DNA of 64,000 nt from Prolixibacteraceae bacterium. GTDB taxonomy: Bacteria > Bacteroidota > Bacteroidia > Bacteroidales > Prolixibacteraceae. Of the stretch, positions 1 through 7,987 are shown in pieces; position 1 is the first letter of the stretch; each line of letters opens with the position of its first letter. The stretch lies in the NCBI GenBank assembly GCA_019163175.1, contig JAFLKN010000052.1:1-64000 (forward strand). The letters are read 5' to 3'. Below the pieces are notes generated by a model. The model saw nothing but the letters and a program-made list of their open reading frames with translations. It was not told where the DNA came from and made no database searches. The translations under genes were made by a program, and so were the position numbers.

Positions 1-89
1 TACCTGCATCGCACCGCTCAACCGTTTACCCTTGCTGCCTTCCGACCCTGGGGGAATTCAACAGGAGCTAGTCGTACAGGACTTACCCG
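1..89 (-). ncRNA. ffs: Signal recognition particle RNA (4.5S-type), 3' end beyond the window
   Basis: On the minus strand this stretch carries the SRP Alu-less helix 8 signature: CCCAGGGTCGGAAGGCAGCA followed by AGGGTAA, the segment that binds Ffh and contains the conserved GGAAG..AGCA asymmetric loop. The 5' arm begins near GCCGGGTAAGTCC just downstream of a strong promoter. The 3' closing arm would lie left of position 1, so the gene is partial. The RNA scaffolds Ffh and FtsY for co-translational membrane targeting. The start is inferred from the promoter; the identity rests on the conserved core. Confidence 0.93.
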
Positions 90-92
90 GCG

Positions 93-123
93 CAAAAGTA
101 GAAAAAAATGACTTCCCCGCAAA
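93..123 (-). promoter_or_regulatory. Bacteroidota-type promoter of SRP RNA
   Basis: Minus strand shows TTTG (120-123), a 19-nt spacer and TACTTTTG (93-100), matching the Bacteroidota -33 TTTG / -7 TAnnTTTG consensus. It ends about 4-7 nt before the expected SRP RNA 5' end. Confidence 0.85.
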
Positions 124-265
124 TGAATTCAGCAGATGCCTGTAATTTTTTTTTAATCCAATTACTAATCCATTAGCCTTCAATCAGGTATTTAGGTCAA
201 AAAAAATACACAAATTTTTAATTCATAAAATAGTTGTGAATAAACGGGCAGACAATAAATTCGAA

Positions 266-273
266 TATATTTG
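266..273 (+). promoter_or_regulatory. -7 element upstream of the DUF4199 gene
   Basis: TATATTTG matches TAnnTTTG and lies 23 nt before the start codon. No convincing -33 TTTG at 19-21 nt is seen, so this is a moderate call. Confidence 0.5.
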
Positions 274-296
274 TTAATCACAAACACAAAATCACT

Positions 297-851
297 ATGG
301 AAGAAAAATCAACCTTTTGGAAATCGGCAATGGTTTATGGTTTATACCTTGCTTTAGTTTTAACTCTGTTCTCTGTCATCTTGTATGTTTCGGGCCTTAT
401 TCTGAATACTAAAGTTGGCTACGTCTCAATTGCACTTACCATTATAGGTATAGTAGTTGCACAAATTCAATACCGTAACCGTGAACTAAACGGCACAATT
501 ACTTACGGACAGGCATTGGGATTTGGTGTAGCTATCATGCTTTTTGCCGGAATTGTTACCGCATTATACACTCTTGTTCTTTATACCTTTATCGATCCTA
601 CCTTGATTGATCAAACCAAAGCAATTCAGGAAGAAGCCATGCTGAAGAAAGGTCTGACTGAAGATCAGATTGAAGCAGCCATGTCAATGACTTCAAAAAT
701 GATGACTCCGGGCTGGCTTTCAATAATGGGATTAGTAGGTTCTGTATTTAGCGGAACAATTGTAGCTTTGCTCACTTCAATTTTCGTAAAAAAGCAACCT
801 AGCGAAGACACTTTTGACGAAGCAATGGAAGAAGTAAAAACTGAAGAATAA
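297..851 (+). CDS. DUF4199 family membrane protein
   Basis: A 184-residue protein with about four hydrophobic segments (roughly residues 11-33, 38-58, 70-98 and 138-163) and a polar loop around 103-130, the layout of the Bacteroidota-specific DUF4199 family. The tail is acidic and lysine-rich (KKQPSEDTF...). No biochemical role is established for the family. It sits 8 nt upstream of a GT2 glycosyltransferase in the same direction; this pairing recurs in Bacteroidota and suggests an inner-membrane partner of the transferase, which is inference. ATG start; a TAnnTTTG element lies 23 nt upstream. Confidence 0.88.
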   Translation: MEEKSTFWKSAMVYGLYLALVLTLFSVILYVSGLILNTKVGYVSIALTIIGIVVAQIQYRNRELNGTITYGQALGFGVAIMLFAGIVTALYTLVLYTFIDPTLIDQTKAIQEEAMLKKGLTEDQIEAAMSMTSKMMTPGWLSIMGLVGSVFSGTIVALLTSIFVKKQPSEDTFDEAMEEVKTEE

Positions 852-859
852 CAATACCA

Positions 860-1819
860 ATGGATATTTCCGTAGTTGTACCACTTTTTAATGAAGTTGA
901 TTCACTTCCTGAATTAACCTCCTGGATTGACCGGGTAATGCAGACCAATAACTTTTCGTATGAAGTTATACTGGTTGACGATGGCAGCACCGATGGTTCG
1001 TGGGAACTCATCGAACAGCTAAACCAGCAAAATCCCTGCATAAAGGGCATCAAATTCAGGCGTAACTACGGAAAATCGGCCGGTTTATACTGCGGTTTTG
1101 CTGAAGCTGAGGGCAATGTGGTAATTACCATGGACGCCGACCTTCAGGATAGCCCGGAAGAAATTCCGGAATTGTACCGCATGATTACGGAAGAAAAGTA
1201 TGATCTTGTTTCCGGTTGGAAGAAAAAACGCTACGATCCGGTGCTTTCGAAAAACATTCCAAGTAAATTTTACAATTGGACTGCCCGCCGAATGACCGGT
1301 ATTAAAATCCACGATTTTAACTGCGGATTGAAAGCCTACCGGAAACAAGTGATTAAAAGTATTGAAGTGTATGGCGACATGCACCGCTATATTCCGGTTT
1401 TAGCCAAATGGGCCGGATTTAAGAGAATTGGAGAAAAAGTAGTTCAGCATCAGGAACGCAAGTTCGGAACGACAAAATTCGGCATCGAGCGCTTCATCCG
1501 TGGACCACTCGATTTACTTTCGGTTATTTTCATCTCGAAATTCAGCAAACGCCCCATGCACTTTTTCGGGGTTTTTGGTACACTCACTTTTATTGCAGGC
1601 TTTGCCGCAGCGGTTTTCGTGGGCGCTCAAAAACTAATGCATACGCTAAATAATGAGTTGGCACCCCGCATCACCGAAAGCCCTTATTTTTATCTTTCCC
1701 TTGTAGCCATGATTATTGGGACCCAGTTATTTCTGGCCGGATTTCTGGCCGAACTTAATTCACGAAACTCATCGGAAAGAAACAACTACCTGATCGACGA
1801 AAGAACCAATCGGGAATGA
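860..1819 (+). CDS. Family 2 glycosyltransferase (polyprenyl-phosphate sugar transferase, DPM1/GtrB-like)
   Basis: The N-terminal GT-A domain begins DISVVVPLFNEVDSLPEL, has the nucleotide-binding LVDDGSTD (about residues 39-46) and a DADLQD motif (about 93-98) for the metal-nucleotide site. Two hydrophobic segments near residues 236-257 and 278-300 anchor the C-terminus, as in GtrB-type enzymes that move a sugar from a nucleotide donor to undecaprenyl phosphate at the inner membrane. Donor specificity cannot be read. It follows the DUF4199 gene after 8 nt and is probably co-transcribed. Length 319 residues is normal for this subfamily. Confidence 0.92.
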   Translation: MDISVVVPLFNEVDSLPELTSWIDRVMQTNNFSYEVILVDDGSTDGSWELIEQLNQQNPCIKGIKFRRNYGKSAGLYCGFAEAEGNVVITMDADLQDSPEEIPELYRMITEEKYDLVSGWKKKRYDPVLSKNIPSKFYNWTARRMTGIKIHDFNCGLKAYRKQVIKSIEVYGDMHRYIPVLAKWAGFKRIGEKVVQHQERKFGTTKFGIERFIRGPLDLLSVIFISKFSKRPMHFFGVFGTLTFIAGFAAAVFVGAQKLMHTLNNELAPRITESPYFYLSLVAMIIGTQLFLAGFLAELNSRNSSERNNYLIDERTNRE

Positions 1820-1923
1820 TTAAACAAAACTTACCTCCGGTAATTTTTATTAACCTTTTCGTAACAGGCTGAGCAGAACAAACCCAGGAAAAGCACGTTT
1901 AATTGTCACAAACACTCCATATC

Positions 1924-2586
1924 ATGACTGCTCAATCGACAAAAACATACCGCCAACTCAGCAGCGGCGAAGAAATAGTTAACGCCATTACCCACGGAAT
2001 TGGATCGCTGCTAAGCATTGCCGCCTTGGTTGTGCTCATTATTGTTGCCCAAAGACACGGCGACATCTGGCACTTGGTGAGTTTCTCCATTTATGGAAGT
2101 ACACTTATTCTGCTTTATCTCTCATCAACCCTTTATCACAGTTTTTCGAGTCCTCGAATCAAAAATCTGTTTGCACGATTCGATCATATCTCCATTTTTT
2201 TGCTCATAGCCGGAACCTATACTCCTATACTGCTTACCTCTATGCGTGGAGTTTGGGGATGGACATTATTCTGTATAATATGGGGATTGGCCCTGGTTGG
2301 CGCTATAATTCGGTCAATTTACTTGCACCGTTTCAGAAAACTAATGGTGGCAGTTTACCTGTTGATGGGCTGGATGTTTGTTTTAGCCGGACGACAAATT
2401 TATCTAAGTCTGCCCTCGATTAGCATTACATTTTTGGTTTTGGGTGGCTTGGCCTATTCGGTCGGAGTTATTTTTTACATGTGGCGAAAACTTCCATATG
2501 CTCACGGAATCTGGCATCTGTTTGTTTTGGCCGGAAGTGTGCTTCACTTCTTCGCCATCTATTTCAGCATTAATAGCCAGGGATAA
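1924..2586 (+). CDS. trhA: PAQR family membrane homeostasis protein TrhA (hemolysin III family)
   Basis: A seven-helix integral membrane protein with the family signatures: EEIVNAITHGIGSLLS near the N-terminus, STLYHSF, DHISIFLLIAGTYTP, and a C-terminal HGIWHLFVLAGSVLHF. The conserved histidines and Ser/Asp of these motifs form the hydrolase-like metal site of PAQR/CREST proteins. Bacterial members influence membrane fluidity; the old 'hemolysin' name is not evidence for toxicity. I chose the ATG at 1924 over the in-frame TTG at 1903, because the conserved region starts shortly after it. It stands alone, convergent with the MerR gene. Confidence 0.9.
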   Translation: MTAQSTKTYRQLSSGEEIVNAITHGIGSLLSIAALVVLIIVAQRHGDIWHLVSFSIYGSTLILLYLSSTLYHSFSSPRIKNLFARFDHISIFLLIAGTYTPILLTSMRGVWGWTLFCIIWGLALVGAIIRSIYLHRFRKLMVAVYLLMGWMFVLAGRQIYLSLPSISITFLVLGGLAYSVGVIFYMWRKLPYAHGIWHLFVLAGSVLHFFAIYFSINSQG

Positions 2587-2613
2587 AAACAATGCCAATT
2601 TGGTTCATGAGTG

Positions 2614-2733
2614 GTCATTAAATTGTCATTTATTTACATTAAAGTAACTTCACCACAAATGACTTGAAACAAATGACAATTAATGACTGGAAGAATTGAT
2701 CACTGTGACTGTAAACTGTTCACTACTTCCAGC
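2614..2733. terminator. Convergent-gene hairpin zone (long imperfect inverted repeat)
   Basis: Between trhA (plus) and the MerR gene (minus), 2614-2631 pairs with 2671-2687 over 17 bp with one bulged A, leaving a 39-nt loop. A second pair, CTGGAAG (2686-2692) with CTTCCAG (2727-2733), overlaps its right arm and reaches the MerR stop codon. The motif AAATGAC occurs at 2657 and 2671, TAATGAC at 2681. It probably serves as bidirectional transcript end, but neither stem has a clear U-tract. Confidence 0.5.
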
Positions 2734-2734
2734 A

Positions 2735-3607
2735 CTAAATCGAAATTCGCTTGAGAAAATCGTTGCTGCTTTTCACAAGCACCACGTTTGACGGAAGTTT
2801 TGGCTTATAAATTCCAATTTGTCGGCCCGCAATCAGGATTTTATTCCGGTTAAAAACCAACGATAAATTAGCAAGATATTGCTCTAGTTCAGCCTTTTCT
2901 ATTGGCGATATAAACGAAGTACAAACGAAGTCAAATTCACTGTTAATTAACAGATTTGACAAGTCGCCAAAAGGAAGATTCTGACCCAGATAAACGCATC
3001 GTAACCCCTCCTGAGCTGCTAAAAAATTAGAATAAAGCAAGCCAAGTTCGTGATATTCATTTTCTCGCAGAAAAAACAGAATCGAGGGTGAAGAATCTTT
3101 ACTCTCGAATTTGCCCGTTTCCCTAATCAGGCGATTGCGAACCAGATTGGACACAAAGTGCTCGTGAGCTGCAAAAATCGAACCTGCCTGCCATAAAATT
3201 CCAATACGTTCAAAAAACGGAAAAATAACCTGCTGAATGGTTTTTGAAAATCCAAATTCAAGGATAATTTTATCAAGCACTTGCTCAAACCCAAAAGTAT
3301 CGATGTTTACAGTATGGAATAAAAGCTGATCAATATTTTTCTCCGGATCACTCAAGTTACGGTTCAGCCGAAGCACTTCAGCCTGAAGCTTAGCTTCGTC
3401 AAACGCAGCGACATTCGATATTTTGTAGCCATTTTTAATCAGAAGTGCAACATTCAATATTCTACGCACATCGTCATCCGAATATGATCTGATGTTGGTA
3501 TCTGTCCTGCTCGGGTCAAGCAAATGGTATCTTTTTTCCCAAATACGAATAGTGTGAGCCTTTATGCCCGATAAATATTCCAGATCTTTTATTGAGTAAA
3601 GGGTCAT
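2735..3607 (-). CDS. MerR-family regulator with B12-binding domain (CarH/LitR-like)
   Basis: Residues 1-70 are a MerR winged helix (SIKDLEYLSGIKAHTIRIWE, then R-x-Y-S-D-D-D-V-R-R). Residues about 95-165 form the four-helix cap with W139 followed nine residues later by E149-H150, the W-x9-EH signature of AdoCbl photoreceptors. Residues about 174-290 are a cobalamin-binding Rossmann domain with E184-x-H186-x-x-G189, H186 being the expected lower cobalt ligand. CarH proteins are tetrameric repressors released from DNA by light. That this one binds AdoCbl and senses light is inference from these residues. It diverges from the peptidase gene; a TTAAAACAA inverted repeat lies in between. No carotenoid genes are near. 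Confidence 0.88.
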   Translation of the reverse strand: MTLYSIKDLEYLSGIKAHTIRIWEKRYHLLDPSRTDTNIRSYSDDDVRRILNVALLIKNGYKISNVAAFDEAKLQAEVLRLNRNLSDPEKNIDQLLFHTVNIDTFGFEQVLDKIILEFGFSKTIQQVIFPFFERIGILWQAGSIFAAHEHFVSNLVRNRLIRETGKFESKDSSPSILFFLRENEYHELGLLYSNFLAAQEGLRCVYLGQNLPFGDLSNLLINSEFDFVCTSFISPIEKAELEQYLANLSLVFNRNKILIAGRQIGIYKPKLPSNVVLVKSSNDFLKRISI

Positions 3608-3652
3608 ACTTTATGCTTTTTTTCTGAATCAGATCAACAAATTAAATTACGG

Positions 3653-3683
3653 TTAAAACAAGCAATACTTGGTTTTGTTTTAA
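3653..3683. promoter_or_regulatory. Candidate operator in the MerR/peptidase intergenic region
   Basis: Perfect 9-bp inverted repeat TTAAAACAA (3653-3661) and TTGTTTTAA (3675-3683), spacer 13 nt, 46 nt upstream of the MerR start and about 70 nt upstream of the peptidase -7 element. Further AAAACAA copies follow at about 3690. Assignment to this regulator is inference. Confidence 0.45.
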
Positions 3684-3752
3684 GTTTCAAAACAAAAAAT
3701 AAACAAAAGCAGGATAGGATAAATTTAAGAAGCTGATATGGTGAATATTTTT

Positions 3753-3760
3753 TAGCTTTG
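3753..3760 (+). promoter_or_regulatory. -7 element of the isoaspartyl peptidase gene
   Basis: TAGCTTTG matches TAnnTTTG and lies 30 nt before the ATG at 3791. No clear -33 TTTG is visible. Confidence 0.5.
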
Positions 3761-3790
3761 AAAAAGGATCTTTACCTAATCAAAATTACC

Positions 3791-4765
3791 ATGAAACAGT
3801 TTCTGCTTTCTTTATCATTTCTACTCTCAGCATCAATCCTGATTGCTCAGCCTGCAAAAAACTATGCACTGGTTATTCATGGTGGAGCTGGTGTAATGGA
3901 CAAGGACAAAATGAGTCCGGAAATACAAAATGAATACATCGCTGCCCTGAATAAGGTACTTCGGGTGGGTGATTCAGTTTTGGTTAATGGAGGAACTTGC
4001 CTGGACGCCATCGAAAGAACAATTGTTATTCTGGAAGATTCTCCGCTTTTTAATGCAGGAAAAGGTGCTGTTTTTACTCACGAAGGATTGGTCGAACTGG
4101 ATGCATCCGTAATGGAAGGCAAAACCTTAAAAGCCGGTGCAATTGCCGGAGTGAGAGACATTAAAAATCCGATTCAGGTGGCGCGTACTGTTTTGGAAAA
4201 ATCAGAACATGTGTTATTAACTGGAACAGGGGCATCACAATTTGCCAAAGAGCAAGGATTTCAGCCGGTTGAGAATAGTTATTTCTACACCGAAAAACGA
4301 TTAAAATCGCTTCAGGAATTGCAGAAAAAAGAAAGAGAAGCAACAACCAACGACAAGCACGGAACGGTTGGCTGCGTTGCCCTCGACTCCTATGGAAATA
4401 TTGCTGCCGGAACTTCAACCGGTGGAATGATGAATAAAAAATATGGCCGTGTAGGCGATTCGCCAATCATTGGAGCAGGAACTTATGCCAACAACGAGAC
4501 CGGTGCTTTTTCGTGCACCGGTCATGGTGAGTATTATATCCGGCTTGGCTTTTCGAGAGATATTTCGGCGCTGATGGAATACAAAAAACTAAGTCTGCAA
4601 GAGGCATGTCAGGAAGAAATCAGGAAACTTACTGAAATGGGTGGCACTGGCGGAGTGATTGGAATTGACCGTAAAGGAAATATTGCATTGGAGTTCAACA
4701 CGTCGGGTATGTTTCGCGGATTTATAAAATCGAATGGAGAAAAAGGAGTGGCCATTTTTAAATAA
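3791..4765 (+). CDS. iaaA: Isoaspartyl peptidase / L-asparaginase (Ntn-hydrolase, plant type)
   Basis: Residues 1-20 are a signal peptide ending LIAQ, so the enzyme is exported. The precursor then shows LVIHGGAG (about 27-34), NAGKGAVF (88-95), LDASVMEG (103-110) and the autocleavage site H190-G191-T192-V193-G194, where T192 becomes the N-terminal nucleophile. GTSTGGMMNKK and GTGGVIG complete the fold. Family members hydrolyse beta-aspartyl dipeptides and L-asparagine. The ATG at 3791 is preferred over the in-frame TTG at 3758 because it starts exactly at the signal peptide. It is monocistronic, with a terminator at its stop codon. Confidence 0.93.
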   Translation: MKQFLLSLSFLLSASILIAQPAKNYALVIHGGAGVMDKDKMSPEIQNEYIAALNKVLRVGDSVLVNGGTCLDAIERTIVILEDSPLFNAGKGAVFTHEGLVELDASVMEGKTLKAGAIAGVRDIKNPIQVARTVLEKSEHVLLTGTGASQFAKEQGFQPVENSYFYTEKRLKSLQELQKKEREATTNDKHGTVGCVALDSYGNIAAGTSTGGMMNKKYGRVGDSPIIGAGTYANNETGAFSCTGHGEYYIRLGFSRDISALMEYKKLSLQEACQEEIRKLTEMGGTGGVIGIDRKGNIALEFNTSGMFRGFIKSNGEKGVAIFK

Positions 4766-4790
4766 AAGAACCGGCATTAGCCGGTTCTTT
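4765..4790. terminator. Bidirectional intrinsic terminator
   Basis: Perfect 11-bp stem AAAGAACCGGC (4765-4775) / GCCGGTTCTTT (4780-4790) with an ATTA loop, between convergent genes. Confidence 0.88.
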
Positions 4791-4791
4791 C

Positions 4792-4992
4792 TTACTTCGA
4801 ATAACTTACTACTTCCGTTGGCAATATGATTGCCATTCCCAAATAAATCAGAATCAAAGCCGGATTCAAAAATGCAATAAAGGCAAATGCGAGTCGAAAG
4901 AATACCGGATCTAATTCGGGGTTTACGTAGTTTGAAATTCCACTGATTACTCCAGCAACCAGTTTGTCGTTTGATCTTGTTAATCGTTTCAT
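4792..4992 (-). CDS. Small stand-alone PspC-domain protein
   Basis: A 66-residue protein that is essentially one PspC domain: a basic start (MKRLTRSNDK), the LVAGVISGISNYVNPELDPVF core, then one or two membrane segments to about residue 58. PspC domains occur in envelope-stress proteins that sense or bind the inner membrane. It lies 120 nt downstream of the large PspC gene in the same direction, likely at the end of the PadR-PspC unit, and looks like a cut-down copy of the domain in that neighbour (both share GVxSGxSxYxNxDPVFxR). Confidence 0.85.
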   Translation of the reverse strand: MKRLTRSNDKLVAGVISGISNYVNPELDPVFFRLAFAFIAFLNPALILIYLGMAIILPTEVVSYSK

Positions 4993-5112
4993 GACTTTAA
5001 GTTTTAATTGTTTCTGTAATGTTTGTTTTCTATTGTTTCTGTTGTTCGCTTATCTGTTTTGTTCCGAATTGAGGGTTGTAGATTAAAAATCCTACCCCGC
5101 AACCCGAACCAT

Positions 5113-6693
5113 TTACTCTTTTAACGAAAGTCCTTCCGGAGTCATTAGCCAGGTTTTTCCAGTCATTTCCTGATCCCAGATATTGTTGATGTTATCGAAA
5201 TCAAAATGCAACTGATCGAGATTTTGTCCCAGACGAACCATCCTTCCTGTAGGCACTTTCACGGTTACCTGCACATCCTGATCGCGCCATTTTGACTGGC
5301 CTCCGATGGTAAAGAATGGATTGAGCACAAGTGTTGAATCTTTGCTTGTAATTTCATATTGAATAAGATCCAAATTGGTTTGCACTTCAGTCGAATTTTT
5401 CCCGCGGGCCGTGCGTTTTACAATGACAGAAAAATCGGTTGCATCGGTTGCTTCAATTTGCAAACTTGGATTTCCTGCCAGTACTTTCTCTTCATTTATT
5501 GTGGCCAGAGTAAAATCGTCGAAGTGAACATTTTCCTCCACAAGCATTTTTTCAGGTGCAGCCCCCAATTCAATGTACAGTGTTTTACAGGTTGGGCAAT
5601 TGAGCTGTTTCCCTGATGAAATGGTATTTTTCTGGCTGAAATTACTGGCCTGCCCGGCAGTTAAAGCAATAAGGGCAACCAAAGCCACCAACCAGATTCC
5701 AAAGGCACCGAGGCCGATAAGCTTATTGTTGGTTTTGTACCTGAAAACCAATTTAGTTCCGACAAAAAGTATGACCAGCAATGGAATTCCAATAAGCAAA
5801 ACCAGAAGCAAAATAGCCAAGCTAACCAAGCCAGGACTAACCAAAAATCCCAAAAGTCCTGAAAAATCAACTTCAGGTGCAAAGCCTACCGAATCGCTGT
5901 GAATAATTGAATTCCCAACTGCCATAGAAACCAGGAACGTGATGAATCCGAGGAATCCGGTCAGAATTAATAAACTTCCGAATGCAACACCCACCGCTTT
6001 TCCCAGACCTTTAAAAACCTGAACCGAAGCATGTCCGACTTTGCCGGCGGCCTCTTTACCGCGTTGAATTGTGTCTGATTTATTCAGTTTTGAAAAGCTG
6101 TTTTTAACTTCACTTACTTCATCCTGAATGGTTTTCTGGATATTCGAAATAGTAGCTTCTTCTCCCTTCATTTCCAAGCGCTGGGCAGTTGTGCGCGCTT
6201 TCGGTACCACGATCCATAAAATCAGGTAAACGAAAATGGAAATTCCGGCACCAAGGAAAACCAGCACAACAAACAAAATCCGCAGAAAAACCGGATCGAA
6301 GTTGAAATATGCGCTCATGCCCGAACAAACTCCGCCTAAAACACGGTTTTCACCATCGCGGTACATGCGTTTTTTAGTTTTTTCGCCTTTAAGTTCGGCA
6401 CTGGTTGTTCCGGAGTTTTCGGTCGTTTCCGATTCCATAAAATCTTCAGGTTTTCCCATTCTGTGCATCACTTCATCTACCGCTTCGTTAGTTACAGCTT
6501 CCTGTCCGGCATTAAGTTTTTCCTGAAGCAATTCGGCTATGCGAGATTCAATGTCCTGTAAAATTTCCTGACCACCAGCCTGACTGGTAAAGTAGCGGTT
6601 CAGTACCTGCAAGTAATTCTGTAGTTTTTCAAAGGCATCTTCTTCGATGTGAAAAACGCTGCCGCTAATGTTTATAGTGAATGTCTTTTTCAT
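5113..6693 (-). CDS. Large PspC-domain membrane protein with C-terminal beta domain
   Basis: From the ATG at 6693 the protein has 526 residues. Residues 1-85 are the soluble region typical of Bacteroidota PspC proteins (KKTFTINISGSVFHIEEDAF). Residues about 107-166 are the PspC domain (VLGGVCSGMSAYFNFDPVF). Three or more membrane segments follow between about 210 and 360. The C-terminal 150 residues, after a CPTC pair, are a beta-rich DUF2807-like 'toastrack' region ending in WLMTPEGL. The earlier in-frame start at 6756 would overlap padR and adds 21 unconserved residues, so 6693 is preferred. It lies 59 nt downstream of padR; PadR control of such genes is typical. Confidence 0.88.
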   Translation of the reverse strand: MKKTFTINISGSVFHIEEDAFEKLQNYLQVLNRYFTSQAGGQEILQDIESRIAELLQEKLNAGQEAVTNEAVDEVMHRMGKPEDFMESETTENSGTTSAELKGEKTKKRMYRDGENRVLGGVCSGMSAYFNFDPVFLRILFVVLVFLGAGISIFVYLILWIVVPKARTTAQRLEMKGEEATISNIQKTIQDEVSEVKNSFSKLNKSDTIQRGKEAAGKVGHASVQVFKGLGKAVGVAFGSLLILTGFLGFITFLVSMAVGNSIIHSDSVGFAPEVDFSGLLGFLVSPGLVSLAILLLVLLIGIPLLVILFVGTKLVFRYKTNNKLIGLGAFGIWLVALVALIALTAGQASNFSQKNTISSGKQLNCPTCKTLYIELGAAPEKMLVEENVHFDDFTLATINEEKVLAGNPSLQIEATDATDFSVIVKRTARGKNSTEVQTNLDLIQYEITSKDSTLVLNPFFTIGGQSKWRDQDVQVTVKVPTGRMVRLGQNLDQLHFDFDNINNIWDQEMTGKTWLMTPEGLSLKE

Positions 6694-6752
6694 GGTTTCA
6701 AGTATTTCTGTTGTTTCTGATATCTGATTTATTTTCTGATGTTGCTTAAGAA

Positions 6753-7082
6753 TCAATTGTGCTTGTTGATATGAAATACGGCATCAACTAATTCATTCCA
6801 TGCATTTTCCAGTTCACTCAAAAAGAGTCTGCCGGTTTCGGTTAATTCGTAATACTTTCGCGGTGGTCCCTGTATCGATTCTTCCCAACGATAGCCCAGG
6901 TAGCCTTCGTTTTTCAGCCTTGTCAGCATCGGGTAAAGCGTTCCTTCAACTACAACCATTTGTGAATTCTCCAGATTTTCAATGATGTCGCTTACATACT
7001 GAGGCTTGTTTTGGAGTACCAACAAAATGCAATATTCGAGTACTCCTTTCCGCATTTGTGCTTTTGTGTTTTCTGTTTTCAT
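6753..7082 (-). CDS. PadR-family transcriptional regulator
   Basis: A 109-residue winged-helix protein: MRKGVLEYCILLVLQNKPQYVSDI, the recognition region VVEGTLYPMLTRLKNEGYL, the wing with GPPRKYYELTETGR, and a short C-terminal dimerisation helix. This is the short PadR class, which usually represses its own operon. A GGGAGG Shine-Dalgarno-like run precedes the ATG by 7 nt. It is the second gene of a minus-strand unit (W-M repeat protein, padR, pspC large, pspC small), and a palindrome covering the promoter of the unit at 7957-7987 is a plausible binding site. Confidence 0.92.
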   Translation of the reverse strand: MKTENTKAQMRKGVLEYCILLVLQNKPQYVSDIIENLENSQMVVVEGTLYPMLTRLKNEGYLGYRWEESIQGPPRKYYELTETGRLFLSELENAWNELVDAVFHINKHN

Positions 7083-7163
7083 GACTTTCCCTCCCTGATA
7101 AATTTTAGTTGATCGATTTTTTGAGTAGACTTGGGTCTCTTTCTGTTAAAGGAATAAGTAAGA

Positions 7164-7796
7164 TTAAAATCCCCATACATCGCTGTCGGTCATCCAAGCT
7201 TCCAATTCCATTTTTTCATTTTCTGTTTTGGCGCCAAAAGCGTTGTCGTCGAGCATCCAGCTTTCTATTTCCATTTCAGGTTCTGTATCTGCAAGGGTTT
7301 TAGCTGAACTAAAGTTAGTCTCCTGTAACATCCAGGTTTCCATCTCAAGAGCAGGCTCAGCATCGGCAGTCAGACTGGTAAAATAAACATCATTGGTCAT
7401 CCAATCTTCACGAATAAGTGCTTCCTCAGCTTCAACTGCAAAAAAGTTGGTGCTGGCGCTGAAATTAGATTCATCAGTCATCCATGATTCGATCTCAAGT
7501 TCTTTTTCGGCTTCGACTTCCAAAACCAAAGCTTCGGTCGAATGATTGGCGCGGATGGTCAATTCGGCCTCAATAGCTTCAATAGCTGCATCTGCACTTT
7601 TGGTTTCATTGTCCTGTTCGATCATTAACATGGCTATTTTGCCATAGGTGTTATTGGTCAAAAGTTCTTTCCAGAAATCCTGGGCACTTACGGTCCAGCT
7701 GATTAATACTAAGCTGATGATAACAGCAGCACCACGTAAAACCATCATTTTCATCTGACCATTAACTGTTTTCTGAGCATTGTTTGTTGTTTTCAT
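7164..7796 (-). CDS. Exported or membrane-anchored protein with five W-M acidic repeats, unknown function
   Basis: I do not recognise a family. Residues 19-38 are a signal peptide or membrane anchor (VLRGAAVIISLVLISWTVSA). The rest is very acidic and has five copies of a short motif, roughly E-x-E-x-W-M-x-(D/E)-(D/E)-x-x-F, with the W-M pairs at residues 105, 132, 155, 180 and 201, i.e. 21-27 residues apart; the last copy ends the protein (WMTDSDVWGF). AGGAG stands 10 nt before the ATG. It is the first gene of the padR/PspC unit, 81 nt ahead of padR, so an envelope-stress-related role is inferred from context only. Confidence 0.72.
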   Translation of the reverse strand: MKTTNNAQKTVNGQMKMMVLRGAAVIISLVLISWTVSAQDFWKELLTNNTYGKIAMLMIEQDNETKSADAAIEAIEAELTIRANHSTEALVLEVEAEKELEIESWMTDESNFSASTNFFAVEAEEALIREDWMTNDVYFTSLTADAEPALEMETWMLQETNFSSAKTLADTEPEMEIESWMLDDNAFGAKTENEKMELEAWMTDSDVWGF

Positions 7797-7940
7797 GATT
7801 TTGTTCTCCTATTCGTTTAATTGTTTTTTCTGTTTCTATGTTTTGTTTCTAATCGTAAGACGCTTAATTTTTGATTTCGTTACAACTTATATAGTTCTTT
7901 TTTTAAAAATCTACCTTTCGTTACATTGTTATTTGTACTG

Positions 7941-7987
7941 CAAATATATATCTTTTAAATGGTATCATGCAACACATAGTACCATTT
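7941..7987 (-). promoter_or_regulatory. Promoter and palindromic operator of the W-M protein/padR/PspC unit
   Basis: Minus strand has TATATTTG (7941-7948) as -7 and TTG (7970-7972) 21 nt upstream. An 8-bp inverted repeat, AAATGGTA (7957-7964) and TACCATTT (7980-7987), straddles the -33 region with a 15-nt spacer. Its position over the promoter and the padR gene downstream make it the best candidate for the PadR operator. The leader to the first ATG is about 140 nt and AT-rich. Confidence 0.6.
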
